Of a DNA stretch of 64,000 nucleotides, positions 10,569 to 22,750 are shown piece after piece. A program made the position numbers and the translations under genes. Location of the stretch: assembly GCA_037954325.1 (NCBI GenBank), contig JBBMNZ010000007.1:9856001-9920000 (forward strand), given 5' to 3'. How positions within the stretch are numbered: the first letter of the stretch is position 1; each line of letters begins with the position of its first letter. This stretch comes from Fistularia commersonii (Eukaryota > Chordata > Actinopteri > Syngnathiformes > Fistulariidae). Below the pieces are notes generated by a model. The model was not told where the DNA came from, made no database searches, and was given only the letters and a program-made list of their open reading frames with translations.

Positions 10569-12841
10569 GTTCTCCTCATAAGCGAGACTGGCTTTCCATT
10601 GATTTTGCTTTTCAAGCGACCGATCGCCCGGAATCCATAAACCAAGCCATGCCTCCCGAGCAGGCATGTCGGTCGCGTTTGCGTCCGATAACCGCGGCCT
10701 GCTCCCCCGCCATGGATCACCAAGGTGACACTTTAGCACGGGATTCCACAAAATAATGGCGCTCGTCGGGCGCTACTGTCACCGAAGCCTTAATCAATAG
10801 GTGTGAGAATTGCTTATAGATTTTGGAAGCAGAGGACCCGAAGGTGTCATAGAGGACCGCGGTGAATGGGGTGGGGGGGGGTGTCACATTTTCAGACCCG
10901 ACAGTTAGCATAATTACACACACGCAGGCTAGCACGTATAGCTCTGGGTCCTGATTACTTGCTGGAATGCAGCGATAGCATCTCAAGGACAGTTTAGAAA
11001 AAGAGAGAGAGAGAGCGAGGAATGATGATGATGAGATAATCACGGGTTGGAATACCGGGCCCATCTCTCTATCCGCAAATGAGACGGAGGAATGTGGCGT
11101 GGGTGGAGGGAAGGGGGGTGGGGGGTGGGGGGTGGGGTGGGGCGCTGAAAGGCGAAGCGATGACCGTCCACCCGTTGTCTATCAGTGTCTGGCAGCCGCC
11201 GCTTTCACTCATTCACCTCCCAGAACTTTCCCTCCGCCTCGACTCCCGGGGTTTAATTATGCCCGGGGCTCTGCTCGCCGGCTCCTCTTCCGGCATAAAT
11301 ACATAAATACGTGAGAAACGGCAACATACCGACAGGCAGGTGGACGGCGGAGCCGCACACGTCCGGGGCCGGGGGCGCGAAGCGTAGCGCATTAACGCGA
11401 GTCATTTGAATGGAGCGCAGGAGCCGGCGGCTGAAGGTCCCGAGGTTTTTCCGATTCCGGCCGGTCGGTTTCGTTGTCGCCCGGGTTCCGACGACCCCGG
11501 AATACAAAGCATCGCGGCGGCGTTCTATTAGGAGCCATGCATCATGCAAAGCATACATATCCGGGGCTGGGTTGTACACCGTGGGTATAGACCATTAACC
11601 AGGGGCAGGGATGAGACTGTGATTTGATGGTCACGGCGTGGGAAACACGACTCCGACAGCGGCATGCGGCATTATACAATAAATTTTAAATAGCAGGTAT
11701 TGTGTTGGCACAACTCTGCCTGACAGGCTGAGAGAAGAATGCCGCGGGACTACATTATAACCCCCCCCACCCTCCAACCCGCCGCCCAATCAGACACAAC
11801 CAGAATCTCCAACACCTTCAGACTCCATCATTACCTATTCAGAGCCCATTCTGGCGGGATTGTCATGGGACTCATTACTCCATTGCTTTGTGAGGCTGCA
11901 GACAGTAGCCGCCGCTGCTGCGTGTTGGGTAAAAGAGAGGAGGCGCGCGCTGACCCGGGGTTGCGGACGCTAACACGCGGGGCAGCTGTCAACACACACA
12001 CACACACACACGTGTGTGTTGGCTCGTTTCCGAGGCCCCCCGGCGGAAATGCGGAGTGGCCGCCAGGTTCGTGATGAAAGGAAAGGTTAGCGGAGAACAC
12101 AACGGATCCGGTCCTTGGCCCCGCGCCCATGTATTCTTAATGCTGAGGTTGCACCTGACAGGATAGTCCGGCCGGTTTTGGGTCAGGCGGCTCTGCTTTC
12201 GCACACACGAGGAATGCGTATGTATTTATAAACGCACGGTCCGCCTCGAGACGCATCGCTTTTTGTCGACGTCCACCGTTTTCCTGTCCGTTCCGGGGTT
12301 AAAAAAGCCCGCCCGATTTACGTCCAGAGCGACCATCTTTCAAGAGCGAGCAGATGTCAATTAATCCATGCGCTTTGTTTCTATGTCTTTCTTATTATTC
12401 TCCTAGGACTCCATTCGCGAAACCCTGCAAGAATTAGCATTGTTTCAAAGGGCAAGGGTCTCCGAGTCCAAATAAAATGTTCTCGCTATCCATCTAAAGA
12501 AGAGTATCGGTGCTTTTGGGAGGGGCGCGTTAACACAGCTTGTACTTTCAACTGTGAAATATTCGTTGTGTCCGTCGCTCGTGTGCTTTTACTCCAGAGA
12601 GGAGCCGCCGGATGATACAGGGGCGTGAAAACTTCCTTCTTCCAGCTTCTCCAATGTGAACCTTTTTGGTTTTTTTGATGCCAACCTGAAGAGGAAGAAG
12701 CTAATGTCGCTGCTAATGTTAGCATGTTGGTAAAAATCCAGCTACTTGAAGAAGCACCATGAAAGTTTGTGTACCGCCTGGCAGAGGCGGCTGTGTCGGA
12801 CATACCGGCGGTATGTTAGCATCCTGACTACAGTGTCTTGT
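10569..12841. other. Unique sequence, nothing recognised as a gene
   Basis: About 2.3 kb of GC-rich, largely non-repetitive DNA. It holds a G-rich tract at about 11102-11150, a short (CA)n(TG)n junction at about 11993-12019 forming a small palindrome, and a C-run at about 11760. The parts at 11640-11760 and 11790-11900 are AT-balanced and uninterrupted, as conserved non-coding sequence often is; this cannot be shown from one genome. Confidence 0.4.
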
Positions 12842-13372
12842 CAACAGGATCCTGGTATCGAGGTGGTTGGCGCTTCCCAAGTCCCAAGTTTGAATCCGAC
12901 AGGGAGGCCGGCCTTTCCTTGTGGGGACCCCATGTTCCCCCCCGGTGCCTGCATGGGGTTTCTCCAGGTTCCTCTCGCAGTCCAAAAAGAAGCAGGAGGT
13001 CCACAGGAGACCCGACATTGTACAGACTTTGAACGTGAGGGTCGTATGTCTCGGACTTCTGAATGAGAGAGTGAACGGTTAGTTGTCGTCGAAAACTTCT
13101 TGTCGTGGCAACTGGTCTTGAATCTCTCGCCATGACGAGAAGATTCGACAAGAGTTCGCCATGACCTGGATGACTGAGAACCTCCACAGACAGGGTGGCT
13201 TGTTGGATGTCCCTTAATGGTGCGTGAATAAGTGAATGAATGGTTGTTTCTCGATATGTGAATGACAGGGTGAATGGTTGTATGTCTCCATGTGTGATGG
13301 ATCCAAGAGCGAACCACGCCTCTCGCCTAACGACAGCAGGGATAGCAGAGGATGAGCGGGATGTACGAATGA
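12842..13372 (+). mobile_element. SINE-like element, near full length, with an insert
   Basis: The head (GGTTGGCGCTTCCCAAGTCCC, then a degraded B-box-like TTTGAATCC) is followed by the body (CCCCATGTTCCCCCC, CAGGTTCCTCTCGCAGTCC), several ~41-bp units and the tail (GAACCACGCCTCTCGCC). Between units at about 13087-13200 lies a foreign segment with the words CTTCTTGTCGTGGCAACTGG and CATGACCTGGATGACTGAG. It resembles another dispersed fish repeat, related to the insert at 35096. Confidence 0.75.
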
Positions 13373-14802
13373 AAAACCCCGTCTTCAAAACCAGCTTTAG
13401 TTTGAAAGTTCGAACTTGAAAAGGATCGGGTCACAAAACAATCTGTAAAATCGATCGCATTTCTTCGGGATCTTAAATGAACGTCGGCCCTCTCCGGTCC
13501 TCGGGAATCAAATACATGTACGGAGTCGGGCTCGGTTCCAGCTCCAGCCAGCCTGACGGGTGCTTTTCACGTACTCCATCACAATGACCATTAGAGCCAA
13601 TTTCACACTACACGGTTTCCAGAGTCTCCGGGCCGACCGGAACGGAAGCGGCGCTCCGTCACTCGGCGAGGAGCCGTCGGCGGATCTCGGGCACGTGACG
13701 GCAAGAGTTTAGCGAGTGAGAACGACCGAATGGAGGCGAGAGCGGGGGATTAAGCCGTCTAATCAATAGATGAGAGGGCGGGCTGAAGCCAAGAACCACT
13801 TTAGGGGGGAAGTTTTCGGATCGGACAAAGGAATGAAAGTCGCAATCGCGCATGTCGGACAGAACCGTTACCCCTTAGCATCTCCACATGGCGGAACGAG
13901 ACCCTCATTTATTTTCATCCCCGCATTCCTGCAGGGTTCCGTCTGCTTTAAATGACGACGCCGTGTTTGCGGGCGCCCGTCTTACCTCGTGGCTCGAACC
14001 CGAGCGCGAGGTCCTTTCCGTGGAGAGAGCCGAATTGTATGCTTTCACCGCGGCTATCGTTGACGACGCGTCGCTTTTTAAAAATTTGCCGATTTAAAGG
14101 AATCGGACATCGGTTTCCCCGCGGAAGAAGCGAAAGCACCGAATCCGAAGAATCTCCCCTTCCCAAAGTTGTGCGGGGAACCCGGGGCGGCGCGCAAATG
14201 ACTGTCAAACATCTGCCTGTCTTTTGGCAACATTTGGCAGAGCCCATATTTAGCTGTAATAAAAGAAAGCTGAAAGGGAAGCGGCGCGGGATGAAAGATA
14301 AGAGAAGCAGAGGGTTCGAGCAGAGAATGATCAGGAACCGGCGAAGATGGATGGCCTCGCCGTATGATCCAGAAGGAGCAGGATAATGGAAAAGCCTCCG
14401 GGGTGAGAAGATTGTGTCTTCTCCTTAACTACAACTCTCAGCTGTCCGCTGCCTCACAATCCATCATACCGCCAGTGTTTCTGCAACAACAACAAAAAAT
14501 AAAGAAAGAAATAAATAAAACAAAAGCAAACATCTGGAGGAAGGGAGTCGCCTCAGGTCCTCAGGTGTTTTTTGTTTGCAGGAGCAGCTCTTATGTGTTT
14601 TCTCTTTTGCCCTCTCGCATCGGCTGCCCTCCGTCTCCATACAAGCGCAACCGCGGTTTCTCTTGTTTTACTGCAACTCTTTCAGCTGGATGCGTCAGGC
14701 AGCGGGAATACTGTAGCTACCGCTGGCCGTGTTAGCCTCTTTTATGCTAACTTCAAGCTAAAGTACAGGGTTCCTCCAGTCCAGTATGTTACCGTGTTTT
14801 CA
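13373..14802. other. Unique sequence, nothing recognised
   Basis: GC-rich to mixed sequence with no gene. A purine-rich tract lies at about 14250-14400 and an A-rich tract at about 14485-14535. Confidence 0.4.
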
Positions 14803-15080
14803 TTCATTCATTTGCTCCTCATCTAAACCACTCATCCTTCCTGCAAGATCACTTTGGTTGCCGCGGTCCATACCAGGCGTCATTGGCCCCAGGCCCCCGG
14901 GTTAACCCTGCACAGGTTGACCGGTTCACTTGCGCACTTGTACATCTGGACAATTTGGGGTTTCCTCTTGCATGTCTTTGGAGCCGTGAAGGAAACCGTA
15001 GAACCCGTAGGAAAGCCATTTAGACACAGGGAGAACATGGACCGGGTACCTTCTTGCAGTGATGCAGAAGTGCTAACCAC
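14803..15080 (-). mobile_element. SINE-like element, minus strand
   Basis: Read on the minus strand it shows the head (GTGGTTAGCACTTCTGCATC), the body with the reverse complement of CAGGGAGAACATGG, and ends in a short (GAAT)n tail at about 14803-14812. It contains no expanded minisatellite, so it represents the compact form. Confidence 0.7.
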
Positions 15081-15413
15081 TTTGACTTTCAGTTGTGTCC
15101 CAGTCCAGGATCTCTCCACCTATTGTTTACCAATGAAGTGGCTATCTCTTGTTGTCAAGAGAGCCCAAAACCATCCTCTCTGTCTTTTTCCATCAGCTAT
15201 GAGTCGATACTCTCCGGATGTCCGTAACGGCCGAGAGTGGCCTCAGTTTTCTTCATCAGTTGTTTGTTTATTTTTCCTTCTCTGGCCTTCTGACACCTTC
15301 AGTCCTCAGACACCTTGAGTTTATATCAAATAATATTATAACTCAGTCCGTATCTGTCCCGGAAAAAAATTCGAGACTTACGGCCGCTTCTTTTCGACGG
15401 ACAATAAAAAAAA

Positions 15414-15512
15414 AACCTTGCCCTGTGATTGATGGTTGGCGGGTCGAGGCTTAACCCTGCCCCCGGTCCGGTGTCAGCTGGAATCGGCTCCAGCTTCCCC
15501 CCGCAGGTTGCT
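15414..15512 (+). mobile_element. SINE-like element, tail fragment
   Basis: Only the 3' portion is present: CCCTGTGATTGATGGTTGG, then TTAACCCTGCCCCCGG, then CAGCTGGAATCGGCTCCAGC. Confidence 0.6.
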
Positions 15513-16669
15513 TCGGTCTAGACAACAAAAGGACGTTCCAATATACCTCCGTGACTGCAGATGAGCCATCCCATAATGCAAGCGATGCAACTGCGCGCCA
15601 CGCCCCCCGCCCCCTTTCTGCTTCGCCGGTCCGCAGAGCGACACGTCCTCGCTCGGGTGCCATCACTTGTGACATGGGGGGGGGGGGCGGCCATGTTTAT
15701 CATCTCTGACAGCATTTACGATATTTGGGTCTACTTTCACCGAGATTTATTTCGCATAATTACATGTATGATTAAAACTTGAATATTTGTGGCGCCCGAA
15801 ATAGCCCCCTCACGTTTGAGGGTCCACCGTTCTGTCCCGGCTCACGACGCCTCCGGCTGACCTCCTCCGTTGCATTTAAGCAATCAAGGCGCTCCCCGAG
15901 ATCGATTTACTCGCGGCGAGCGGGAGAAGAGAGTGAAGGAGGAAGCGGAGAGAGTCGAGCCCGCGGCCCGGTGATGAGGCCGGAGCTGAAGGTGCATCCT
16001 GATGAAGCCGTTATTCGTTCGTCGCCGCTTCAGGCTCAGAGAAGCTTCCGTGATTGCTTGTGGACGGGACGGAACCGGACCGGCCTCGGCTCGCAGCCGG
16101 CCGTCACCGTCGCCAAATTTGTCCCGCTTCCTCGGGTACGACTGCATGGGACGAGTTTGTGATGACATGAAATTATCCCGCTTCAATTAGTCCCGCCATT
16201 AGTGGCTCATTAAGCAGGTGTGCCATCCTGACACCGGAGGCTATTTGGAAAAGTCACGCTGTGAACACGCAGAGCAGCTCGGAGCCCCCCCGCCCTTGTT
16301 CCGGATTCCTGGCTTTAAGTTTGAACCGTCAAACCCGAAAACAAATGGCCGAAAAAGAACACCGAACCCTTTGTCCAGGATGCCGAGCGTGACAGGCGTT
16401 TCTCAGCGAACGGCCAGTAGCCTGTTTGTTGCGTTTTTTGTAAAAATCCCGGAGAAGCTAAAGGCAGCTAGCTTTCATGCTCGGGGGAGGAACGTGTTTG
16501 GTTTCAAACCTCAAGGAACTTCCGTGCTAGCAAGCATCTTCGCTTCTTCTAAGCTGTCGTCATCTGGACACGTGTATGCTGCGTTCGTATGGCGGTACCT
16601 CCGTTATAACCGCCATCTTCCCGACGATTTTGGTCGACGCTCAAACTAGCCCCTGACAAGTGGCTAACC
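15513..16669. other. Unique CpG-rich sequence
   Basis: No gene recognised. It has a G-run at about 15677-15687 and CpG-rich sequence at 15820-16150. Overlapping open frames on both strands at 15780-16190 are typical of CpG-rich non-coding DNA. Confidence 0.35.
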
Positions 16670-17005
16670 CAGGGGCGGGCAATTATTTGCGGCCACATTT
16701 CTTACTTAATTTTTATGCACGGCCCAACTAGGTGAACAAAATGAAAATTGCAATTTAAAAGTTAAAATTTTGGGGCATTTTATTTCAATTTTAAAATCAT
16801 TAATGACAATATGAATATACTGATCGACATAATATTGGAAAAAAAAGTTAAAGGAAAAAACATTAAAAAGGGAAAAAATATGTTTCCAAATTCAATATCG
16901 ATTGAAAATACTTATTAAATTAATCAAAGAAAATAGTGTGGCGGGCCGTATAAAAATGCAAAACGGGCCGGATGTGGCCCGCGGACCATAAAATGCCCAG
17001 GTCTG
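16670..17005 (+). mobile_element. Non-autonomous hAT element
   Basis: 336 bp starting CAGGGGCGGGCA and ending TGCCCAGGTCTG, an imperfect terminal inverted repeat. It is flanked by the 8-bp duplication GGCTAACC (left) and GGCTAACT (right, one mismatch). The 8-bp target duplication and CA...TG ends fit the hAT superfamily. Subterminal GC-rich words (GCGGCC at the left, GGCCCGCGG at the right) surround an AT-rich core without coding capacity. Confidence 0.8.
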
Positions 17006-18439
17006 GGCTAACTGTTAGCTGAGCCAGGTCAGTCATGCCGTAGCATCCGTTGCTCTTGAGCCGTGAGTTGTTTTGTAGCACAGTATTGCTCTGTTCCATC
17101 CAGAAGGACAAAGAGGCAATAGCGGATTCTCGAATTAGACGCGCTGTCATCAGCACATAGAGGACATTTTCTAGACTATCCTGAGCAGGGAGTGACTTTT
17201 ACTCCAGCGTCCATTTTCAGTGACGTCTTATCGGAACACTTGTTTTCCAAACATTTTGGTTGAAGTCACTACTTCGCTAAGGGAGCTACGGCTCCCGTCA
17301 CCTCGGTCTGCTGCAGGGGAATATCCGGTGCTCAAGTAGAGGGGAATGAGGTGCGCATGTGGAAGGCGCAAGGTACAAGGGAAACAAATCAAAAAGGAGA
17401 ACGGAGGTGTGGCTCGTAACGTCTTTGGAAAGCACGAAAAAAAACAAAGGGAGGCCTGATCGCTGTCAGGTGACGCTTTAAAGGGGGAAGGCCTGCGCTG
17501 CTAACAAGCTCCCAGGATGCAATGCAAGGGGAGCGTGTCGTGCGCAGGTGAGGAGGCTCAGAGGAGCTCATTAGAATCTGGCGGCCATGGGCGTTAACCC
17601 GCCGCCTCCTGCACCGCCTGCTCGGCCTGCGCAGCAGAATTAAGCGCCGGACCTGAGCGTTGAATGCTAATCAGGCACATATACGCCGCCGCTAAATGTT
17701 GACGTTGCCACACCGTTTCATGGCGAAATACTTACCATTTGGGGCTGTATTCAAGTCGTGCACGTGCACAAAACCACATACAGCCCGCATATTTATTCTG
17801 CTCTGTGCGCACTCCTGTCCGAACAGCCGCCAGGATGTGTTCGTCGCCACGAATATCAAACATCTTGATTTCTTTCTCCTTTGTTCATTATGATGTAAAT
17901 TTCACGCGGCGATTGAAAGGAAGCGGCTTCGCACCAAGAAACGGACATGGCCCTTCCCGAAACTGCCCCACGGGAGGGTACGGGGGGGGGGGGGGGGGGG
18001 GGGGGGCAAAGTTAACCCCAAACGAAAACGAATTTCCTTTTTTGCCGTTCCCACCTCGGCGCTCGGCGGCGTATCGCTCGATGCGACTTTGACACAGGTA
18101 TGCAGAGGGAGGGTTTTAAAAATGAGAAAATCAGAAAATAATAATAAAAATCCACCAATTCCAATTTTTTTTTTCCACATGCCAAAGCGGACGGCGAAAG
18201 AACGGAGAGGAGCGCTCACCTTCCCTTCTTTTGTCACCATCTTGGTATGTGCGTAGCTTACACTTCTCCCGTCAGGTGTCTTTTCCGCCGGCGGCCGCTG
18301 AACACGTTTAATTGCTCGTTATTTAAAAAGCCTTGGTCACGGCTCACGCAGTTAGATAATTTTTGTTTTTTCCTTGGATGAGGAAAAGTCATATTAATCG
18401 CTGAATAATGTGGATAAAAACTACATGTATGACTGTTAG
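17006..18439. other. Unique sequence with a G25 run
   Basis: No gene recognised. The G-run at 17982-18006 is the main landmark. Confidence 0.4.
17982..18006. repeat. G25 homopolymer
   Basis: Twenty-five consecutive G, a potential quadruplex and a likely site of length error in sequencing. Confidence 0.85.
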
Positions 18440-18735
18440 CATCATTCATTCATTCATTCTCTATATGCTTATACCGTAATGAGGGAGCCCATCCCGGTTG
18501 TTTTCGGGTGGGAGGTGGGGTTCAACTCGGTTCGATCATGGGGTTGAACACACAACATACAACAATACGCTCTGCCATCCACACATCTGGACAATGTAGG
18601 GTTTCCAGTGAACCTCCTGCATGTGTTTTGGACTGTGGGAGGAACCCAGAGAACAAGGAGACTCAGAAGAACCCCTTGATGGAGTCCAACCACGGACTTT
18701 CGGTGACTGCGCGGCAGGAGCGCTAACCATTGCGT
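18440..18735 (-). mobile_element. SINE-like element, minus strand
   Basis: On the minus strand the head (ATGGTTAGCGCTCCTGCCGC) leads to the body (CCACAGTCCAAAACACATGC, then TTCACTGGAAACCC) and a (GAAT)n tail at 18444-18460. Compact form without an expanded minisatellite. Confidence 0.75.
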
Positions 18736-20161
18736 TTGAATTCAGTAGTATCGGAAGTCTTCATTTGCTTGTTGGTTGCTGCATCAGAGCTAAGCTAACA
18801 AGGGGCGCACCGTCATGATAGCAAAATATCGGCATCCAGACCTGCCGTGGGTGCGGTTGCAGAAAAGTTAGACACGACACGGTGTCTCTTCTCCTGTTGG
18901 AGGGGGAATAATGAGCGCGGGTTTGGCTGGAAGCCCTGCCTGGAGCCGGCAGCCACGGGAGGGGGTTCACACTAATCATCCCGGTGTGAAGGTATTAGCC
19001 CCGCTGGCCCGACTGGAACCCGACTGATTAAACACCTCACCTGATGGGTGCCGCCGTACCGGCTCCAGCCCCGGCCCTCCCGCTCTGGGCGAGAGCGGTG
19101 AACCGGCGAGAGGCGTCGGGCTCTCCCTGGTGGACCCTCGCCGACATCTTCCCCGGCATTATTATGCTAACATCTGGGTTTGCATTTCCCACCATCACAA
19201 ACATTGGAGAAGATCCCGGACCGACTGTTTCCTCGCTTCCGAGTTCGATGGGTTCGGTTTTCGGGCCACGTCCAAACCATCTCGATCTGAGTTTTATCTC
19301 CGGAACATCTAACGTGTGCTGTCCACTCTTATGGACTCCAAACGCCCCAAGAGAACCTTAACATCTCCACCAGCTCTGCTTCCTGTGTTTTCCTCAGTGA
19401 CTCTAAGCCACAAGGCAGAGACATCAAAAAATGTAAATCCTAATTCATATTAATTTGGATCGATGATCCTGAGATAATCATTAAGCGAACGTTAGCCGTC
19501 GCTACGAGTTACACGTCATCCGCTGGTCATCCCTCTTAGCGGTGTCTCTCCCACAGCAGCTGACGCCTGGGCAAACAAAGTCCTGATCAGCGCTTCGAGT
19601 CTGAGGTTAGGGCATCTGCATCCTCAGCAAGAACCTTGTTCTGCCTCCCGAGGCTGCGAGAACAAAACAAGGTCGTTCTGTCCTCGCAGCTTGTACCAGA
19701 CACGTCACCTGGGCAGAACTTTTCTTGTACTGTGTTTGAGGACTATTGTGCGACTGGTGGGAAATCTGAAGTGGCTGCGGCGAATATGGAAAACAGAAAT
19801 GTTGTCATTCGCACTTTTCCGCCGGCGCTATCAAGTACGTCAATTAAAAACATGCTAGCGGCAAGTAAATCCTCAAAAGAGTTGCCCAAACGTTGTATGC
19901 GGGGTAGAGAATCCGTGATTCCTTCAAGAAAAATTGGAAAAAGGCTAAACGGTGTGAACGGATGAAGAAGTGCAGCTGTAGCAAGTGGATCCCAGCCCTG
20001 CCCGTCTCAGTCGCGTTAACCGCCTTGAAATGACCGCCCAAATCACTGTCTCACTGTCACCACGCTGGTGCTTGCATCAACATCGCTGTTGATGCCTAGC
20101 GCGTGAGTCGTATGCCGTCTGCGACCCCGCCTTCTCGGCCTCACACAAATCTTCTTAACAG
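18736..20161. other. Unique sequence, no gene recognised
   Basis: No coding exon identified. A frame at 19044-19361 contains the string NIGEDPGP, faintly like a 2A/NPGP motif of some non-LTR elements, but nothing around it supports that reading. Confidence 0.35.
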
Positions 20162-20850
20162 ACTCTATATTACATTACATTACAGTCATTCAGCAGACGC
20201 TTTTATCCAAAGCGACTTGCAAAAAGTGCAATTCCGTCACCGAAGATCCAAAGTACCAGTAGTCGGTAGTCAGAAGTCACCACTCTTCCAAATAGGCATC
20301 TCGAAACCATATCCATACATACATTCACTTCTCTGTTTTTGTTTTTATCGTTTTTTTGGGGGGGTGCCGAGTGCGATTAGTGGGGTAGTGCTTGGTGAAG
20401 AGGTTTGTTTTTAGCTCACGGCGGAAGATTGGCAGCGATCCTGCTGTGCTGACCTTTTTCGGGGGTTCGTTCCACCGCTCAAGAGCCGAGACTGGTTCGA
20501 TCGGCAGCCGGGGGTTCTGAGTGATGGGGTGGACGGTCGCTAAGAGGTGGCAGATCGGAGGGGAAGGGTAGGGACATGTGGCTTGATCATATCCTGAAGA
20601 TAAGATGCGGCTGACCCATTCACCGCCCGGTAGGCGAGCACCAGGGTCTTGAAGTTGATGCGGGCGGCTACCAGGAGCCAGTGAAGGGACATAAGAAGGG
20701 GAGGCTTGTGGGAGAATTTGGGACGGTTGAACACCACCGCTTTCTGAATAATCTCCAGAGGCCTGATGGTCACCGCTGGGCCACCGACAAGGAGGGAGTT
20801 GCAGTCGTCCAGATGAGGTATCATCAGAGTATCACCCATCGGTATTATCT
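20162..20850 (-). mobile_element. L2-type LINE, 5'-truncated
   Basis: On the minus strand, 20839-20540 encodes the last part of a non-LTR reverse transcriptase ORF, with LDDCNSLL, RPKFSHKPPLLMSLHWL and INFKTLVLAYRAVNGSA. Such blocks follow the RT core in L2/CR1-clade elements. The 3' end carries the hairpin sequence of eel UnaL2-type tails (20198-20214) and ends in TGTAA repeats rather than poly(A), as L2 elements do. Frame damage lies between the ORF fragment and the tail. It is a dead 5'-truncated copy. Confidence 0.85.
20198..20214 (-). other. L2 3'-end recognition stem-loop
   Basis: CGCTTT at 20198-20203 pairs with AAAGCG at 20209-20214 around a 5-nt loop (GGATA on the transcribed minus strand). 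In UnaL2-type LINEs this RNA hairpin is what the reverse transcriptase recognises to start copying. Confidence 0.8.
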
Positions 20851-20930
20851 CACCTGGTTAGCTTCATGTGTCTTGTGTCCCGCTCAGTCCACCCAACTTG
20901 AAACCACTTAGGCTTTAGCTCCCCATTTCT

Positions 20931-20978
20931 GCCAGCGTACCCCAGGGCCCAGTTCTGGGTTCCCTTCTATTTATCACT
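20931..20978 (+). mobile_element. LINE reverse-transcriptase fragment
   Basis: The + strand encodes ASVPQGPVLGSLLF, a near match to the conserved GVPQGSVLGPLLF block of non-LTR reverse transcriptases. Only about 48 bp remain, squeezed between the L2 copy and a SINE-like element and in the opposite orientation to the L2 copy. Confidence 0.65.
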
Positions 20979-21208
20979 GGTTAGCACTTCCACTTCCCAG
21001 CAAGAAGCTTCTTGGTTCGATCCCGACTCTGTGCGGAGTCTCCTTGTTCTCGCTGTGTCTGCGCAAGGTTCCTCCGGGTTCTCCAGGTTGCCCTCCAAGG
21101 TCCATGGAGAAGGTTCATTTTCCAGACGTGTGGATGAGAGGGTCAATAGTTGTATGTCTTGATAATGTCTTGATGAATGAATGAATGAATGAATGAATGA
21201 ATGAATGC
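20979..21208 (+). mobile_element. SINE-like element, nearly full length
   Basis: GGTTAGCACTTCCACTTCCC at the start is A-box-like, and GGTTCGATCCC at 21014-21024 fits the RNA polymerase III B box, so the head is tRNA-derived. The body (GTTCCTCCGGGTTCTCCAGG) is followed by one internal unit (GATGAGAGGGTCAATAG) and a (GAAT)n tail at 21176-21208. This compact copy is the best reference here for the unexpanded element. Confidence 0.8.
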
Positions 21209-21904
21209 TCCAGCTTGGCCTTGTATTCAGATTCCTCAACTTCCATCGTCACCAGTCCCAATCCAATTCCCATCTTTTACCTTCATGCCTCTCCGACAGC
21301 CTCGCGCAGATCAAATCGTGGAACTCTCGAAGGACTTCTTGTTTCTCTTGACAAACTCCGTCCTTCACTCCTTCCTTCCCCTGCCCATGGGTTCTGTTAA
21401 TCGTTCTCCTCCCATCGGAGATAATTCCTGAAATTGGCACCGATTTCGGCTGCTTTAAATGCCGGCATCATTTATCAGTAGATTTGTTGTTTCAGTTATC
21501 GGAGTACAAACGCAGTGCAGTACATCTGCCGCTGTCATTTGAAGTATTTAGCAGCCCACGTACGGGCCACTTTTACCATCCCCAGTTTCGGTGGAGTGGA
21601 CTCAGGAAGCTAAGTGCTCGAGATTGGAGATCTGCCTCCGACGGCGGCGCAGATCAAGAGGCCGGGACACGGCGGGGTCGGCAAGCGGCGCGTAGGGAGT
21701 TCTCAGGGAATGAGGAGCGCGGCGTAAAACGAATGGCGGGAGACGGGCGGCGGATAAGCCTGAGGAAAGAGAGCTCGAGCAAGAGGAGGAGGAGCTTCGG
21801 TCCACAGTGCTTCCAGACAGGCACTCGTCCCCTGAGACTTCTTATCTACAGGGGGCATCTTTGACTTGATAATCCTGCTCCTCATCACCTATACCACCCT
21901 GAAC

Positions 21905-21907
<3 letters not shown>

Positions 21908-21944
<37 letters not shown>
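21908..21944. repeat. (CA)n microsatellite
   Basis: An uninterrupted run of about 37 bp. Confidence 0.9.
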
Positions 21945-21947
<3 letters not shown>

Positions 21948-22146
21948 CTGCACCCTGCCCAGGTCCCTCGGGAGTGAAGAGCTACCTGTCACTGTGCCTT
22001 TACCTTCAGGCAGCTTGTGTGGCAGGGTGGTGGCGGAGGGGGGGTTGCTTGTCACTGTGCCCGACTAAGAAGTCACCTTTCAGGGATATGAATCTTAATA
22101 AGGTGGGGATGAAGGTGGGGTGGAGGAGCTGGGAGCAGATGTTACA

Positions 22147-22147
<1 letters not shown>

Positions 22148-22178
<31 letters not shown>

Positions 22179-22193
22179 GTGTCTGTGTGTGTG
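22148..22193. repeat. (GT)n microsatellite
   Basis: A GT run with two interruptions. Confidence 0.9.
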
Positions 22194-22350
22194 ACCGTGA
22201 CAGATGGGGAGTTGCGGAGCGCCGACAGGCCCTCTCCGCTTCCTGGCTGCCAAATTATTTTTGGAAATTTATAACCATTGTTGCTTAAAGTTGCTTTTAT
22301 AGCCGGTGGTTAGCGACGCAACGACAGAAACACGGGCGGGCTACGGGAGG

Positions 22351-22414
22351 CAGCGTCGGCAGCGTCGGCAGCGTCGGCAGCGTCGGCAGCGTCGGCAGCG
22401 TCGGCAGCGTCGGC
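22351..22414. repeat. 9-bp minisatellite, unit CAGCGTCGG
   Basis: Seven nearly perfect tandem copies, with one CpG-containing CGTCGG per unit. All frames stay open through it because 9 is divisible by 3. Confidence 0.9.
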
Positions 22415-22750
22415 GTGACTCTGCTTTTTTGTGCCGATCCTACATGTGGCACCGAAATAGCACCTTTGATTTGCACGGGCGCGGCAGTTTTGTTCGCGAG
22501 CGTTGTTATTTCGTTCCAGCAATGGACGGGTGCCACAGGGGCGGGCGGGGGCGTTGGGCGTCTATCACGTCTATTATTTGCTTCGACTCCCTTTAGATGA
22601 ATTTTGCTTAATTTCCAAGAGGCTGCAGAGCAAACAGAGGAAGCTAACAGGCTGAGAATTACATAACAGGCTAGCTTCTTTCAGCTACATTGCTAATGCT
22701 GATACTGATACGCAACATCTTTATATAGAAATTTTTATGAATTTTCATTA

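Larger units (their letters stand above)
21209..22750. other. Unique sequence with three simple-repeat tracts
   Basis: No gene recognised. It holds (CA)n, (GT)n and a 9-bp minisatellite (listed separately). A 126-codon frame at 21484-21864 is arginine-rich and matches nothing I know; an antisense frame overlaps it. Confidence 0.4.

Noticed and set aside
19044..19361. Frame containing NIGEDPGP, considered as a 2A-like or LINE ORF start
   Set aside because: The 2A consensus needs more upstream residues than are present, and no LINE sequence follows.
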